From Alphaproteobacteria bacterium (GTDB lineage Bacteria; Pseudomonadota; Alphaproteobacteria; SHVW01): a DNA stretch of 41,170 bases. A program made the translations under genes and the position numbers. Location: contig VGDO01000024.1 in the NCBI GenBank assembly GCA_016869645.1, forward strand, positions 1 through 41,170. The letters run 5' to 3'. Of this stretch, positions 7,915-15,928 are shown in pieces; the first letter of the stretch is position 1; each line of letters begins with the position of its first letter. A model generated the notes under the pieces. It did no database searches. It was given only the letters and a program-made list of their open reading frames with translations, and was not told where the DNA came from.

Positions 7915-9033
7915 CTACGCGAACCGATCGACCCTGAACGGTTCGATCGGCAGGTTCGTCCTGCCGTTGACGATCAGCTCCGCCGTGATGCTGCCGACGA
8001 TCGGTCCGAGCTGGAAGCCATGGCCGCAGAAGGCGAAGGAATGAAAGGCGGCCGGCGCCGCCTTCGAGGGGCCGATATAGGGCAGGTCGTCCGGCGTCAC
8101 GCCTTCGATGCCGGCCCAGCAGCGCACCAGCCTCGCCTTGGCCATGATCGGAAAGATTGCCGCGGCATTCGTGGCGCTCTCAGCGAGCTGACGGAAGTCG
8201 AGCTCGGTCAGCTCGGTCGCATGATCGACCTTGCCCTCGAAGCCGCCGCCGATCACCACCGTGCCGGATTGCATCTGCTTGAAGGACAGCTTGCGTCCCA
8301 TGGCGCCGACCGTGGGATCGACGAAATGCGGCATGCGGTCGCTGACCATCATCATGAGTGCCGTCGGCTTGACCGGTGCTGTGTCGCCGAGCATCGATGC
8401 GATCTCGCGGCCCCAGGCGCCGGCGGCGTTGACCAGCACCGGCGCGCGAAGGCGGCCGCGACCGGTCGCGACCTCCCAGCGCTCGCCCGCGCGGTCGAGC
8501 GCGGTCACGCCCGCGCCCTCGAGGATGCGCGCGCCGAGTTCCTCGGCCTTGTGCCGGAATGCCGTCGTCGCCTTGAAGGGAAAGGCGTAGCCGTCGCGCG
8601 CGACGCGGATGCCGCCGACGCAGTGGGGCGACACGGCCGGGACGGTGCGGCGCAGCGCGTCGCGATCGAGCAGTTCCTCGAAATCGTAGCCGAGCGCACG
8701 TGTCTCGCCGACTCGGGTTGCGCACGCCGCGAGTTCTGCTTCGTTCTCAGCGACTCGGACCTGGCCTGAGGGCCTAAAATTTCCATCGGCGCCGAGCATG
8801 TCGCCGAGGCGATGCCAGAGCTCGAGCGAGGCCTGCGCGAGCGGGATCTCCGCGGGATGGCGGCCGAGCCGGCGCACGCCGCCCGCGCTCGCGCTCGACG
8901 CATGCCGCGCGACGACATGCTTCTCCAGCACGATCGGCTTGAGTCCCTTAGCGGCGAGATGATAGGCGGCCGAGCAGCCATGCAGCCCGCCGCCGACGAT
9001 GATGACGTCGGCCTCTGCGGTGGTGGCGTTCAT
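7915..9033 (-). CDS. FAD-dependent oxidoreductase, DAO family (catalytic subunit of a three-subunit amine dehydrogenase)
   Basis: This 372-residue flavoprotein resembles HcnC, opine oxidase subunit B and the beta subunit of D-hydroxyproline dehydrogenase. It has the N-terminal FAD motif VIIVGGGLHGCSAAYHLA (residues about 10-27), the acidic end of strand 2 (VLEKH), and a C-terminal flavin-contact segment ending FCGHGFQLGPIVG. These enzymes oxidise the C-N bond of an amino acid, an opine or glycine and pass electrons to partner subunits. Its ATG (9031-9033) overlaps the stop of the upstream alpha subunit. It is the last gene of the operon that begins at 12633. The substrate is not determined. 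Confidence 0.85.
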   Translation of the reverse strand: MNATTAEADVIIVGGGLHGCSAAYHLAAKGLKPIVLEKHVVARHASSASAGGVRRLGRHPAEIPLAQASLELWHRLGDMLGADGNFRPSGQVRVAENEAELAACATRVGETRALGYDFEELLDRDALRRTVPAVSPHCVGGIRVARDGYAFPFKATTAFRHKAEELGARILEGAGVTALDRAGERWEVATGRGRLRAPVLVNAAGAWGREIASMLGDTAPVKPTALMMMVSDRMPHFVDPTVGAMGRKLSFKQMQSGTVVIGGGFEGKVDHATELTELDFRQLAESATNAAAIFPIMAKARLVRCWAGIEGVTPDDLPYIGPSKAAPAAFHSFAFCGHGFQLGPIVGSITAELIVNGRTNLPIEPFRVDRFA

Positions 9034-10403
9034 TCGAGCGCGGCGAGCTCGCCGACAGTGAGCGGCTTGATCGGCGGGCGGATGCGGTAGTGGCCGACCT
9101 CGCTCATGCTCTGGCCGGTCTCACGCGCGATCAGCGCGGCAACGGTCAGGCCGCACATGCGGCCCTGGCACGGCCCCATCCCGGCGCGCGTGAAGGACTT
9201 GGCTTGGTTGGGGCCAGCGCAGCCGAGTGATACGGCCTCGCGGATCTGTCCCGCCGTCACCTCCTCGCAACGGCAGACCAGCGTACCGTCGGCGAGTTGC
9301 GCGGAAGCGTCAGGCGGTGGGTAGAGTGCATCGAGGAAGGGCCGTGCAGCCAGATGGCGCTGCCATGCCGTGCGCTCCGTTTCGGCCAGGGCCTCGTGCG
9401 CGATACGGCCGATCTTGCCGAGCGCCTTGAGCGCGGCGAGCGCCACCAAGCGACCGGAGTGCGCCGCAGCCTCGGCGCCGCCGATGCCGCCCGCATCGCC
9501 CGCAACCGCGATACCCTCGACATCGCTGTTGCCGTCGGCATCGAGCATCGGCTGCCAGCATTGCTGGCGCTCGTTCCATTCATGGGCAAGCGGAATGGCC
9601 TTGGTGAGCTGCGCATTGGCGATCACGCCCTCGTGCAGCAGCAGCAGCGGCGTCGCGATGCGTCCGGTACCGCGCACGGTGCGATAGGCGACGGCCTCGA
9701 GCCGGCCGCGCCCCTCCGCCTCGAGCGCCACGACATTGCGGATGATATTCACACCGCCTTGTCGGATTGCGCGCAGCAGCGCCAGTCCCTTGCCGATAGT
9801 GCCGCTCCGCCAGGCCGGCCAGACATGGGGCAGCGCCGCGATCGGCCGCGCGCCGGTTTCCAAAATGGCCGCAATGGCGACACCGGCCGCGACGTATTGC
9901 GCGGCAAGCTGGAACAGCAGCGGCCCTTTGCCGGCGAGCACCACGGGAGAGCTCGGCGCCATCGCCGCCGACTTGAGCAGCCCCTGTGCCGCGCCGACGG
10001 TCATGACGCCGGGCAAGGTCCAGCCCGGGACCGGCACGGGCCGTTCGAGCGCGCCGGTCGCGATGATGATCCGGTTTGCCTGCACCATCGCGGCCTTGCC
10101 GTCGCGCAGGATGCCGATCGCGCGATCCTTCTGCACCAGCCAGACCGTCGTGCCCGGCATGAAGCGCGCCGGGCTGGCGCGGAAGGCGCGCGCCAGCGCC
10201 GCGCCGGCGCGGTAGCTCTCGCCGAGAAAGGCGAGATCTGAATTGCGTGCGAGGCTGACCGTTTCGATGGCACGGTAGATCTGCCCGCCCGGCGCCGGAT
10301 TCTCGTCGTAGACGACGACGTCGAGCCCGTGCTCGGCGGCGAGCGTCGCCGCCGCCATGCCGGCCGGGCCGGCGCCGATCACGGCGAGATCGCAGCTCGC
10401 CAT
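9030..10403 (-). CDS. FAD/NAD(P)-binding oxidoreductase with BFD-type [2Fe-2S] C-terminus (alpha subunit)
   Basis: This 457-residue protein is of the HcnB / opine oxidase subunit A / LhpE type. The start is the ATG at 10401-10403, where it overlaps the stop of the ferredoxin-like subunit. The first nucleotide motif is DLAVIGAGPAGMAAATLA (residues 5-22). A second lies near VVLAGKGPLLFQLAAQY. The C-terminal region carries the BFD-like cluster: CRCEEV followed by CQGRMCG. It channels electrons within the heterotrimer and probably does not meet the substrate. The region upstream of 10403 in the same frame is open but not part of this protein. Confidence 0.87.
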   Translation of the reverse strand: MASCDLAVIGAGPAGMAAATLAAEHGLDVVVYDENPAPGGQIYRAIETVSLARNSDLAFLGESYRAGAALARAFRASPARFMPGTTVWLVQKDRAIGILRDGKAAMVQANRIIIATGALERPVPVPGWTLPGVMTVGAAQGLLKSAAMAPSSPVVLAGKGPLLFQLAAQYVAAGVAIAAILETGARPIAALPHVWPAWRSGTIGKGLALLRAIRQGGVNIIRNVVALEAEGRGRLEAVAYRTVRGTGRIATPLLLLHEGVIANAQLTKAIPLAHEWNERQQCWQPMLDADGNSDVEGIAVAGDAGGIGGAEAAAHSGRLVALAALKALGKIGRIAHEALAETERTAWQRHLAARPFLDALYPPPDASAQLADGTLVCRCEEVTAGQIREAVSLGCAGPNQAKSFTRAGMGPCQGRMCGLTVAALIARETGQSMSEVGHYRIRPPIKPLTVGELAALE

Positions 10404-10720
10404 CACGGCGTCACGGCTTTCGGCCTGGCCATGCGCTTGACCATCATGCCTTCGCGCACGATGACCATGCAGGACTGGCGATTGGTCTCGCCGTCGATCT
10501 CCATCAGGCAGTCGAAGCACACGCCCATCATGCAATAGGGCGCGCGCGGCGCGCCGCCGACGGGCGCGGCGCGGCTGGTTGGATCGCTGCTGGCCAGCAC
10601 GGCGGCCGCGACGCTCTCGCCGGCGCGCGCCTGGAGCGCGACACCGTCGACCGTAATGGTCACGGTCATCGCATCGCCGGGCCCGTCCTCGTGCAGGCGG
10701 CGGAAGAGGGACATCGTCAC
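10403..10720 (-). CDS. (2Fe-2S)-binding small subunit, Fer2_4 family
   Basis: This 105-residue protein is the small iron-sulfur subunit of HcnABC-type dehydrogenases (HcnA / LhpF like). The ferredoxin-fold cysteines are in APYCMMGVCFDCLMEIDG and the fourth in RQSCM. The start is taken as GTG at 10718-10720, which overlaps the peptidase stop by four bases (GTGA). An ATG two codons later (10714) is the alternative. The stop overlaps the alpha-subunit start. With the two flavoproteins it forms a complete three-subunit set. Confidence 0.85.
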   Translation of the reverse strand: MTMSLFRRLHEDGPGDAMTVTITVDGVALQARAGESVAAAVLASSDPTSRAAPVGGAPRAPYCMMGVCFDCLMEIDGETNRQSCMVIVREGMMVKRMARPKAVTP

Positions 10721-11649
10721 TCGCTCGCCACGCCCCAGGACATGTTGGCGCGAAAGCTCGGGTCGCTGCCGCGATTGCCGCCGCCGCCATGTCCCTTGGC
10801 GCTGATCGCGATCACGCCGATGCCGACTTCGCGCGGGAAGAGGCGGATCGCGTCGGCGACCGCCTGCTGCGGCTCGGTGCCGGCGGCGAGCGCATCGTAG
10901 ACGCGCTTGGCCAGCAGTTTCTTGATGATGTCCTCGCCATTGCCCGTGGTCGCGACCGCGCCGTCCGGCCCGGCATAGATGCCGCAGCCATACATCGGCA
11001 CGTCGCCGACGCGACCGAGAAACGAGATGCTGGTGCCGCCGGTCGAGATCGCCGCGGCGTAGCGGCCCTCAGCGTCGCGCGCGACTGCGCCGACGGTGTC
11101 GGGCGCGCCCAGCACCTCGTTGAGGCCGGTCTCGAAGTTCCAGCTTTTCTTCCAGTCGTAGCGCTGCCAGGCCGTGCTGTAGGAGATCGTGTCGCTGACC
11201 TTGCCCTTGAGCACCCGGCGCACCTGGGCGAAGCGCGCGCGTGCCGTATTGGAGTCCGGGTAGTAATCCGCGAAGCCCAAGGTGCGCGCAAACCGCGTCG
11301 CACCTTCGCCGACGATCAGCACGTGCGGCGTCTCGATCACGCGGCGCGCGACCAGCACCGGATTCTTGACGCGCTCGATCGCGGCGACTGCGCCGTAGTC
11401 GCCGGTGACGCCGTCATGGACCGAGGCGTCCATCTGGATGGTCTTGCCGTCCATACGGATGCTCGATCCGGTGCCGGCGTTGAAGCGCGGATCGTCCTCG
11501 AGCACGACGACGGCGGCGACCGCGCCATCGAGCGCACTGCCGCCTTTGGTCATTGCCGTGAGACCCGTATTCGCCGCAAGGTCCGCGCCGTCCTGGGACT
11601 GGGCAGGAACGCTGGTCGCCCCGCCATGCGTGAGAACGATCGGAGTCAT
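10717..11649 (-). CDS. Isoaspartyl peptidase / plant-type L-asparaginase (Ntn hydrolase)
   Basis: This 310-residue protein matches the plant-type asparaginase family, which matures by self-cleavage before a threonine and then hydrolyses beta-aspartyl peptide bonds or asparagine. The nucleophile is T185 in GAPDTVGAVA, at the family position. The substrate-binding segment GGTSISFLGRVGDVPMYGCGIYA follows, and NAGTGSSIRMDG (57-68) matches the alpha-chain signature. There is no signal peptide, so it acts in the cytoplasm. It sits between an NMT1-like binding protein (three bases upstream) and the amine dehydrogenase subunits, so it probably opens an amide bond before oxidation. Known relatives also cleave N4-(GlcNAc)-asparagine. 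Confidence 0.9.
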   Translation of the reverse strand: MTPIVLTHGGATSVPAQSQDGADLAANTGLTAMTKGGSALDGAVAAVVVLEDDPRFNAGTGSSIRMDGKTIQMDASVHDGVTGDYGAVAAIERVKNPVLVARRVIETPHVLIVGEGATRFARTLGFADYYPDSNTARARFAQVRRVLKGKVSDTISYSTAWQRYDWKKSWNFETGLNEVLGAPDTVGAVARDAEGRYAAAISTGGTSISFLGRVGDVPMYGCGIYAGPDGAVATTGNGEDIIKKLLAKRVYDALAAGTEPQQAVADAIRLFPREVGIGVIAISAKGHGGGGNRGSDPSFRANMSWGVASE

Positions 11650-11652
11650 GGC

Positions 11653-12633
11653 CTACATGCCGACCTTCTTGTTGACGAATTGGAGCGTGTAGCCCGACTT
11701 GTAGTCGAGGTCGGCCGGGTAGAGCTTGGCCTGCACGGCGAAGTCGAAGAACGACTTGATGCGCGCATCGGTCATGGCGCCGACGCCCATCGTCTTGGCA
11801 TCGCCCGATTCGACGATGCCCCAGTCGCGCATCGCCTTGATCGAGTAGGCGATCTGATCGTCGGTCATCTCCGGGTTGTCGCGCTTGATCAGCGCATTGC
11901 CAGGCGCCGGATCGCGATTGAGGTAGCTGACCCAGCCCTTGATCGTCGCGTCGACGAAGCGCTGCACCAGGTCGGGCTTCTCGCGCACCAGCTTCCACGA
12001 GGTCTCGATCGTCGTCGAATAGGTGGCGTAGCCATGATCGGCGAGCAGGTAGACGACCGGCTTGACGCCGCCCTGCTTCTCGATCGCGTAGGGCTCCGAG
12101 GTGACGAAGCCCTGCTGGCTGAGCCGCTTGTCCGCGAGGAAAGGCGCCATGTTGAAGGTGTAGGGCCGGATCTGGTCGTCGGTGAAGCCATAGGCCGACT
12201 TCAGCCATTCCCAATAGGTCACGCGCGCGCCCTGGGATATCAGGATCGGCTTGCCCTTGAGCGCCGCCAGCGAATCATGGCCCTGGCCCGGATGCGTGAT
12301 GATGACCGACGGATCCTTCTGGAAGATCGCCGCGACGGTGACCATCGGCACCTTCTCTTTGACGAAATTCCAGGTGTCGAAGAGATTGCCGCCCATGTTG
12401 AAGTCGATGCGGCCGGCGGCCAGCAGCTGCTCGTGGTTGACGCTGGGGCCGCCCTGGCGGATCTCGACGTCGAGGCCGTACTCCTTATATATGCCGGTCG
12501 CGAGCGCCTGGTAGTAGCCGCCATGCTCGGCCTGGGCGCGCCAGTTCGTGCCGAAGCTGACCTTATCGGCAGAGGATGCGGGGGCGGCCAGCGCAAGCGA
12601 CAGCGCGGCCAGGGTGATGGATCGCAGGATCAC
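11653..12633 (-). CDS. ABC-type substrate-binding protein, NMT1/THI5-like (SsuA/ThiY group)
   Basis: This 326-residue periplasmic binding protein has a signal peptide (cleavage near APASSADK). The NMT1 pattern includes FGTNWRAQAEHGGYYQALATGIYKEYGLDVEI and the loop GGPSVNHEQLLAAGRIDF. The family binds aromatic or sulfonated compounds, pyrimidines or other small organics. It is the first gene of a five-gene minus-strand operon with a peptidase and an amine dehydrogenase. No permease or ATPase gene of this ABC class accompanies it, so it is an orphan receptor here. Confidence 0.88.
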   Translation of the reverse strand: MILRSITLAALSLALAAPASSADKVSFGTNWRAQAEHGGYYQALATGIYKEYGLDVEIRQGGPSVNHEQLLAAGRIDFNMGGNLFDTWNFVKEKVPMVTVAAIFQKDPSVIITHPGQGHDSLAALKGKPILISQGARVTYWEWLKSAYGFTDDQIRPYTFNMAPFLADKRLSQQGFVTSEPYAIEKQGGVKPVVYLLADHGYATYSTTIETSWKLVREKPDLVQRFVDATIKGWVSYLNRDPAPGNALIKRDNPEMTDDQIAYSIKAMRDWGIVESGDAKTMGVGAMTDARIKSFFDFAVQAKLYPADLDYKSGYTLQFVNKKVGM

Positions 12634-12746
12634 GTTCGTCTCCGTGATGAAATGGCCGTGGCAAGGGGATGGGCGACTCTAGGAGGAGCCGGCAGGCGGG
12701 GCAATGGCGTACTACCTGGAAACAATTCCCTGTGCTCTATACGCTG

Positions 12747-12848
12747 CCCCTCACCCGGCGCTTCGCGCCACCCTCTCCCCCAAGGAGAGGGGTGACATGC
12801 AGCGCTCCATCAAACCCTCTCCTTGGGGGAGAGGGTAGGGTGAGGGGA
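12747..12848. repeat. Pair of inverted GC-rich hairpin repeats
   Basis: Two inverted copies of a CCCTCTCCCCCAAGGAGAGG-like hairpin (about 12771-12792 and 12815-12836) are bordered by CCCCTCACCC and its complement GGGTGAGGGG. They fill the 255-base gap between two divergent transcription units. A similar arrangement with a changed core lies at 18000-18096. Confidence 0.75.
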
Positions 12849-12888
12849 AGAACCGGATGACGTGAGTCATGCGGGCAAGTGGGGGTGA

Positions 12889-14088
12889 ATGGACATCTAC
12901 GCAAAGATCGGCGTGCGCCAGCGGATCAACGCGGCGGGGTCGCTGACGCGGCTGGGCGGCACGCTGATGCCGGAGGACGTGCTCGACGCCATGCGCGCGG
13001 CGGCCGGCGCCTCGGTCGACATGGCCGAGCTCCAGGAGGCGGCGAGCAACGTGATCGCGCGCGCGACGGGGGCCGAGGCCGGCATGGTCTCGACCGGTGC
13101 CGCCGCGGCGCTGACCTTGGGCACGGCCGCCTGCCTCGCCGGATACAACGTTCATCGCATGGAGCGCCTGCCCGATACGACGGGCATGCCCAATGAGGTC
13201 GTGATCTGCCGCCAGCACCGCACCGGCTACGACCACGCGTTCCGCGCCGCCGGCGCCAAACTCGTCGAGATCGGCTTGAACGATCGCTGGACAGGGTCGG
13301 GCGTGCGGGGCGTCGAGGATTGGGAGTTCGACGCGGTCATCGGACCGAATACCGCGGCAATCGCCTACACGGCCACCAAGCATGACGAGCCGCCGCTCGA
13401 GCGCGTGGCCAGGCTCGCCGAGCGCCACAAGCTGCCGCTCATCGTCGACGCCGCGGCGCAACTGCCGCCGGCTGCCAACCTCAAGCGCATCATCGCGGCG
13501 GGCGCCACCCTCGTCGCGTTCTCCGGGGGCAAGGCGATCCGCGGGCCGCAGAGCACGGGCATCCTGGCGGGCAAGCGCGACCTGATCGCATCGGCGCTGC
13601 TGCAGATGCTCGACATGGACGTGGCGCCCGAGACCTGGGCGCCGCCCAAGCTCATTCCGCGCGACAAGCTCAACGGCGTGCCCCATCACGGGATCGGCCG
13701 CGGCTTCAAGGCGGGCAAGGAGGAGATCGTCGGACTGATCGTCGCCCTCGAGCGCTTCCAGGGCATCGACTGGGACGCCGAGAACAAGGCGGTCGAGGGC
13801 CGCTTCCAGCGCATGGCACAGCGCCTCGGCGGCGCCGGCTTCGCGACGCGCCTCATTCCCGCCACCGAAACCGGGCGCCAGCCCTGGCTCGAGGTCGCGA
13901 TCGACAAAACCAAGCTCGGCTTGGACGCGCATGGCGCCAGCAAGGCGCTGCAGCAGGGCAATCCGCCCGTACATATCTCGGAGCGACGCGCGGCCGAGGG
14001 CTACCTCGTCATCGATCCGATGTCGCTCAACCCGGCCGATGACGCCACCCTGGTGGACCGCGTGATCGCCCTGGCGCGAAGCGCGTGA
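12889..14088 (+). CDS. SelA-like PLP-dependent enzyme (DgaE-type paralogue)
   Basis: This 399-residue fold-type I PLP protein of the selenocysteine synthase/DgaE family has its PLP lysine in AFSGGKAIRGPQSTG (K215) and the cofactor-ring aspartate in LIVDAAAQLPP (D187). True bacterial SelA is about 460 residues and carries an N-terminal tRNA-contacting domain, which is missing here: the protein starts directly with YAKIGVRQRINAAGSLTRLGG. No selB, selD or tRNA-Sec is seen. A lyase or ammonia-lyase role on an amino or sugar acid, as in DgaE, is more likely than selenium transfer. A GGGGGTGA ribosome site adjoins the ATG. An in-frame echo of its last residues follows the stop. Confidence 0.82.
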   Translation: MDIYAKIGVRQRINAAGSLTRLGGTLMPEDVLDAMRAAAGASVDMAELQEAASNVIARATGAEAGMVSTGAAAALTLGTAACLAGYNVHRMERLPDTTGMPNEVVICRQHRTGYDHAFRAAGAKLVEIGLNDRWTGSGVRGVEDWEFDAVIGPNTAAIAYTATKHDEPPLERVARLAERHKLPLIVDAAAQLPPAANLKRIIAAGATLVAFSGGKAIRGPQSTGILAGKRDLIASALLQMLDMDVAPETWAPPKLIPRDKLNGVPHHGIGRGFKAGKEEIVGLIVALERFQGIDWDAENKAVEGRFQRMAQRLGGAGFATRLIPATETGRQPWLEVAIDKTKLGLDAHGASKALQQGNPPVHISERRAAEGYLVIDPMSLNPADDATLVDRVIALARSA

Positions 14089-14103
14089 TGAGGCCCCTTC
14101 GCG

Positions 14104-14133
14104 GAGCGCGTGATCACACTGGCAAGGGCTTAG
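14104..14133 (+). repeat. In-frame duplicate of the SelA-like C-terminus
   Basis: After the double stop TGATGA, and in the same frame, the bases encode ERVITLARA and then TAG. The real C-terminus reads DRVIALARSA. The two 30-base stretches are about 70 percent identical, consistent with an old short tandem duplication or the remnant of a second gene copy. Confidence 0.5.
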
Positions 14134-14178
14134 GCCTCATGGTTTTATGCCGGTCCCACAGCGGAGACATATATCGCT

Positions 14179-15792
14179 ATGCGTGATTTCCAGCTTCCTG
14201 GCCGGTCCGCGGCCTTTTCCACAAATGCCATGGTCGCCACCTCCCATCCGCGCGCGACGCTGACGGCGCTCGACATTCTGCGCAGCGGCGGCAATGCGGT
14301 CGACGCGGCGGTCGCCGCCGCAGGCGTGCTCGCCGTGGTCGAGCCGCAGATGACCGGCATCGGCGGCGATTGCTTCGTGCTCTATGCGCCCGCCAAGTCG
14401 GCCAAGGCGGGACCGCTCGCCAAGAACGGCGTGGTCGGCTTCAACGGCTCGGGCCGGGCGCCCAAGGCTGCGGAGACCGAGTGGTATGTCGCGCGCGGCA
14501 TCCGCTCCATGGAGGAGACGAGCCCGCATTCGGTGACGATCCCCGGCGCGATCGATGCCTGGCATCAGCTGGTGCGCGATCACGGTACGAAGTCGCTGGG
14601 CGAGCTGCTGCAACCGGCGATCGACTGCGCGGAGAACGGCTTCGTGGTGACGCCGCGCGTCGCTTTGGACTGGGCCGGCAATGCGGCCAAGCTCGCGAAG
14701 ACCGAGACGAGCAAGGCGATCTTCCTGCCGGGCGGCAAGCCGCTCAAGGCGGGCGACATCCACCGCAACCCCCAGCTCGCTGCGACGCTCAAGTCGATCG
14801 CCAAGCAGGGCCGCGACGCTTTCTACACCGGCGCCGTCGCCCAGGACATGGTGAAGACGCTCAACCGCATGGGTGCCTTGCACACCATGGAGGATTTTGC
14901 TGCCGCGACCGGCGAATACGTGACGCCGATCTCGTCGAACTACCGCGGCTACGACGTCTACGAGTGCCCGCCCAATGGCCAGGGCTTCGTCGTGCTGGAG
15001 ATGCTCAATATTCTCCAGGGCTTCGATTTCGACGATGTGCCGCCGCTGTCATCCAAGCGCTTCCACCGCCAGATCGAGGCGGCGCGGCTCGCCTATCGCG
15101 ACCGCGACGTCGTGCTCGGCGATCCGCGCTTCGCCAACCTCGGCGTGGAGAAGGTGCTGTCGCCCTCCTATGCCCAGGAGATGCGGGCCCGCATCCGCGA
15201 CGACCGCGCCATGCCCGATCTGGGGCCGCCGAGCGGCATCGGTCATTGCGACACGGTCTATCTCTGCGTCGTCGATCGCGACGGCAACGCGATCAGCTTC
15301 ATCAACTCGCTCTACAAGGGTTTCGGTACAGGCATCACGAGCGACACGACCGGCATCGTGCTGCACAACCGCGGCAGCTGTTTCGTCGTCGAGCCCGGCC
15401 ATCCCAACACGATCGGCGGCGCCAAGCGGCCGCTCAACACGATCATCCCGGGCATGCTCTTGAAGGACGGCAAGGTCGTGATGCCGTTCGGCGTCATGGG
15501 CGGACACTACCAGCCGACCGGTCACGCCCATCTGATCGGCAATCTGCTCGACTTCGGCATGGATGTGCAGGAGTCGCTCGAAGCGCCGCGCGTCTTCGCC
15601 TACGAGGGCGTCGTCGAGATCGAAACGGGCGTTCCGGCCGAGACGGGTCGGGAGCTGGCGGCGCTCGGCCACACGACGAAGCCGGCAGCGGGCCCGCATG
15701 GCGGCGGCCAGGCCGTGTGGATCGACCACGCGCGCGGCGTGCTCAGCGGCGGTACCGACCCGCGCAAGGACGGCGTGGCGCTGGGGTATTAG
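14179..15792 (+). CDS. Gamma-glutamyltransferase-family protein (Ntn hydrolase)
   Basis: This 537-residue GGT-family protein is a self-cleaving Ntn hydrolase. The expected nucleophile is T359 in GHCDTVYLCVVDRDGNAI, which aligns with the small-subunit N-terminus of Escherichia coli GGT. The carboxylate-binding arginine fits NGSGRAP (R93). GGVMG-type glycine segments and PNTIGGAKRPLNTIIPGM follow. No signal peptide is visible, so it differs from the periplasmic glutathione-degrading enzymes and probably works in the cytoplasm on gamma-glutamyl amides or acylated amino compounds. It begins the plus-strand run that continues to 22876. A GCGGAG ribosome site lies 11 bases before the ATG. Confidence 0.88.
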   Translation: MRDFQLPGRSAAFSTNAMVATSHPRATLTALDILRSGGNAVDAAVAAAGVLAVVEPQMTGIGGDCFVLYAPAKSAKAGPLAKNGVVGFNGSGRAPKAAETEWYVARGIRSMEETSPHSVTIPGAIDAWHQLVRDHGTKSLGELLQPAIDCAENGFVVTPRVALDWAGNAAKLAKTETSKAIFLPGGKPLKAGDIHRNPQLAATLKSIAKQGRDAFYTGAVAQDMVKTLNRMGALHTMEDFAAATGEYVTPISSNYRGYDVYECPPNGQGFVVLEMLNILQGFDFDDVPPLSSKRFHRQIEAARLAYRDRDVVLGDPRFANLGVEKVLSPSYAQEMRARIRDDRAMPDLGPPSGIGHCDTVYLCVVDRDGNAISFINSLYKGFGTGITSDTTGIVLHNRGSCFVVEPGHPNTIGGAKRPLNTIIPGMLLKDGKVVMPFGVMGGHYQPTGHAHLIGNLLDFGMDVQESLEAPRVFAYEGVVEIETGVPAETGRELAALGHTTKPAAGPHGGGQAVWIDHARGVLSGGTDPRKDGVALGY

Positions 15793-15817
15793 CTCCAATC
15801 TTCTCCGCCAAGTGCCT

Positions 15818-15845
15818 GTAGGGGCTCAGCATGCTGAGCCCCTAC
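15818..15845. repeat. 28-bp perfect palindrome
   Basis: The left arm is GTAGGGGCTCAGCA and the right arm is its exact complement. It lies 25 bases after the gamma-glutamyltransferase stop and before the CoA transferase. A related copy at 23539-23566 has a T-A to G-C compensating change. It may serve as a terminator or a dispersed repeat. Confidence 0.8.
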
Positions 15846-15928
15846 GCTCATGCAGAGAAGGTCTTTGGGGATAGACGGATACCTTTCTCCAGTCTTCAAT
15901 AGCCCATCGCCACACACGCCAGGGTCCC

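Noticed and set aside
7915..10720. Hydrogen cyanide synthase
   Set aside because: Subunit types match HcnABC, but the gene order with peptidase and receptor points to catabolism of another amine; family similarity alone does not establish cyanide production.
10789..12795. Long plus-strand open frame opposite the peptidase and the NMT1-like gene
   Set aside because: It runs through two well-supported genes and an intergenic repeat, and its translation is compositionally biased.
12747..12848. CRISPR-like repeats
   Set aside because: Only two inverted copies with no regular spacers; they are hairpin repeats.
12889..14088. Selenocysteine incorporation machinery
   Set aside because: The protein lacks the N-terminal region of true SelA, and no selB, selD or tRNA-Sec is present.
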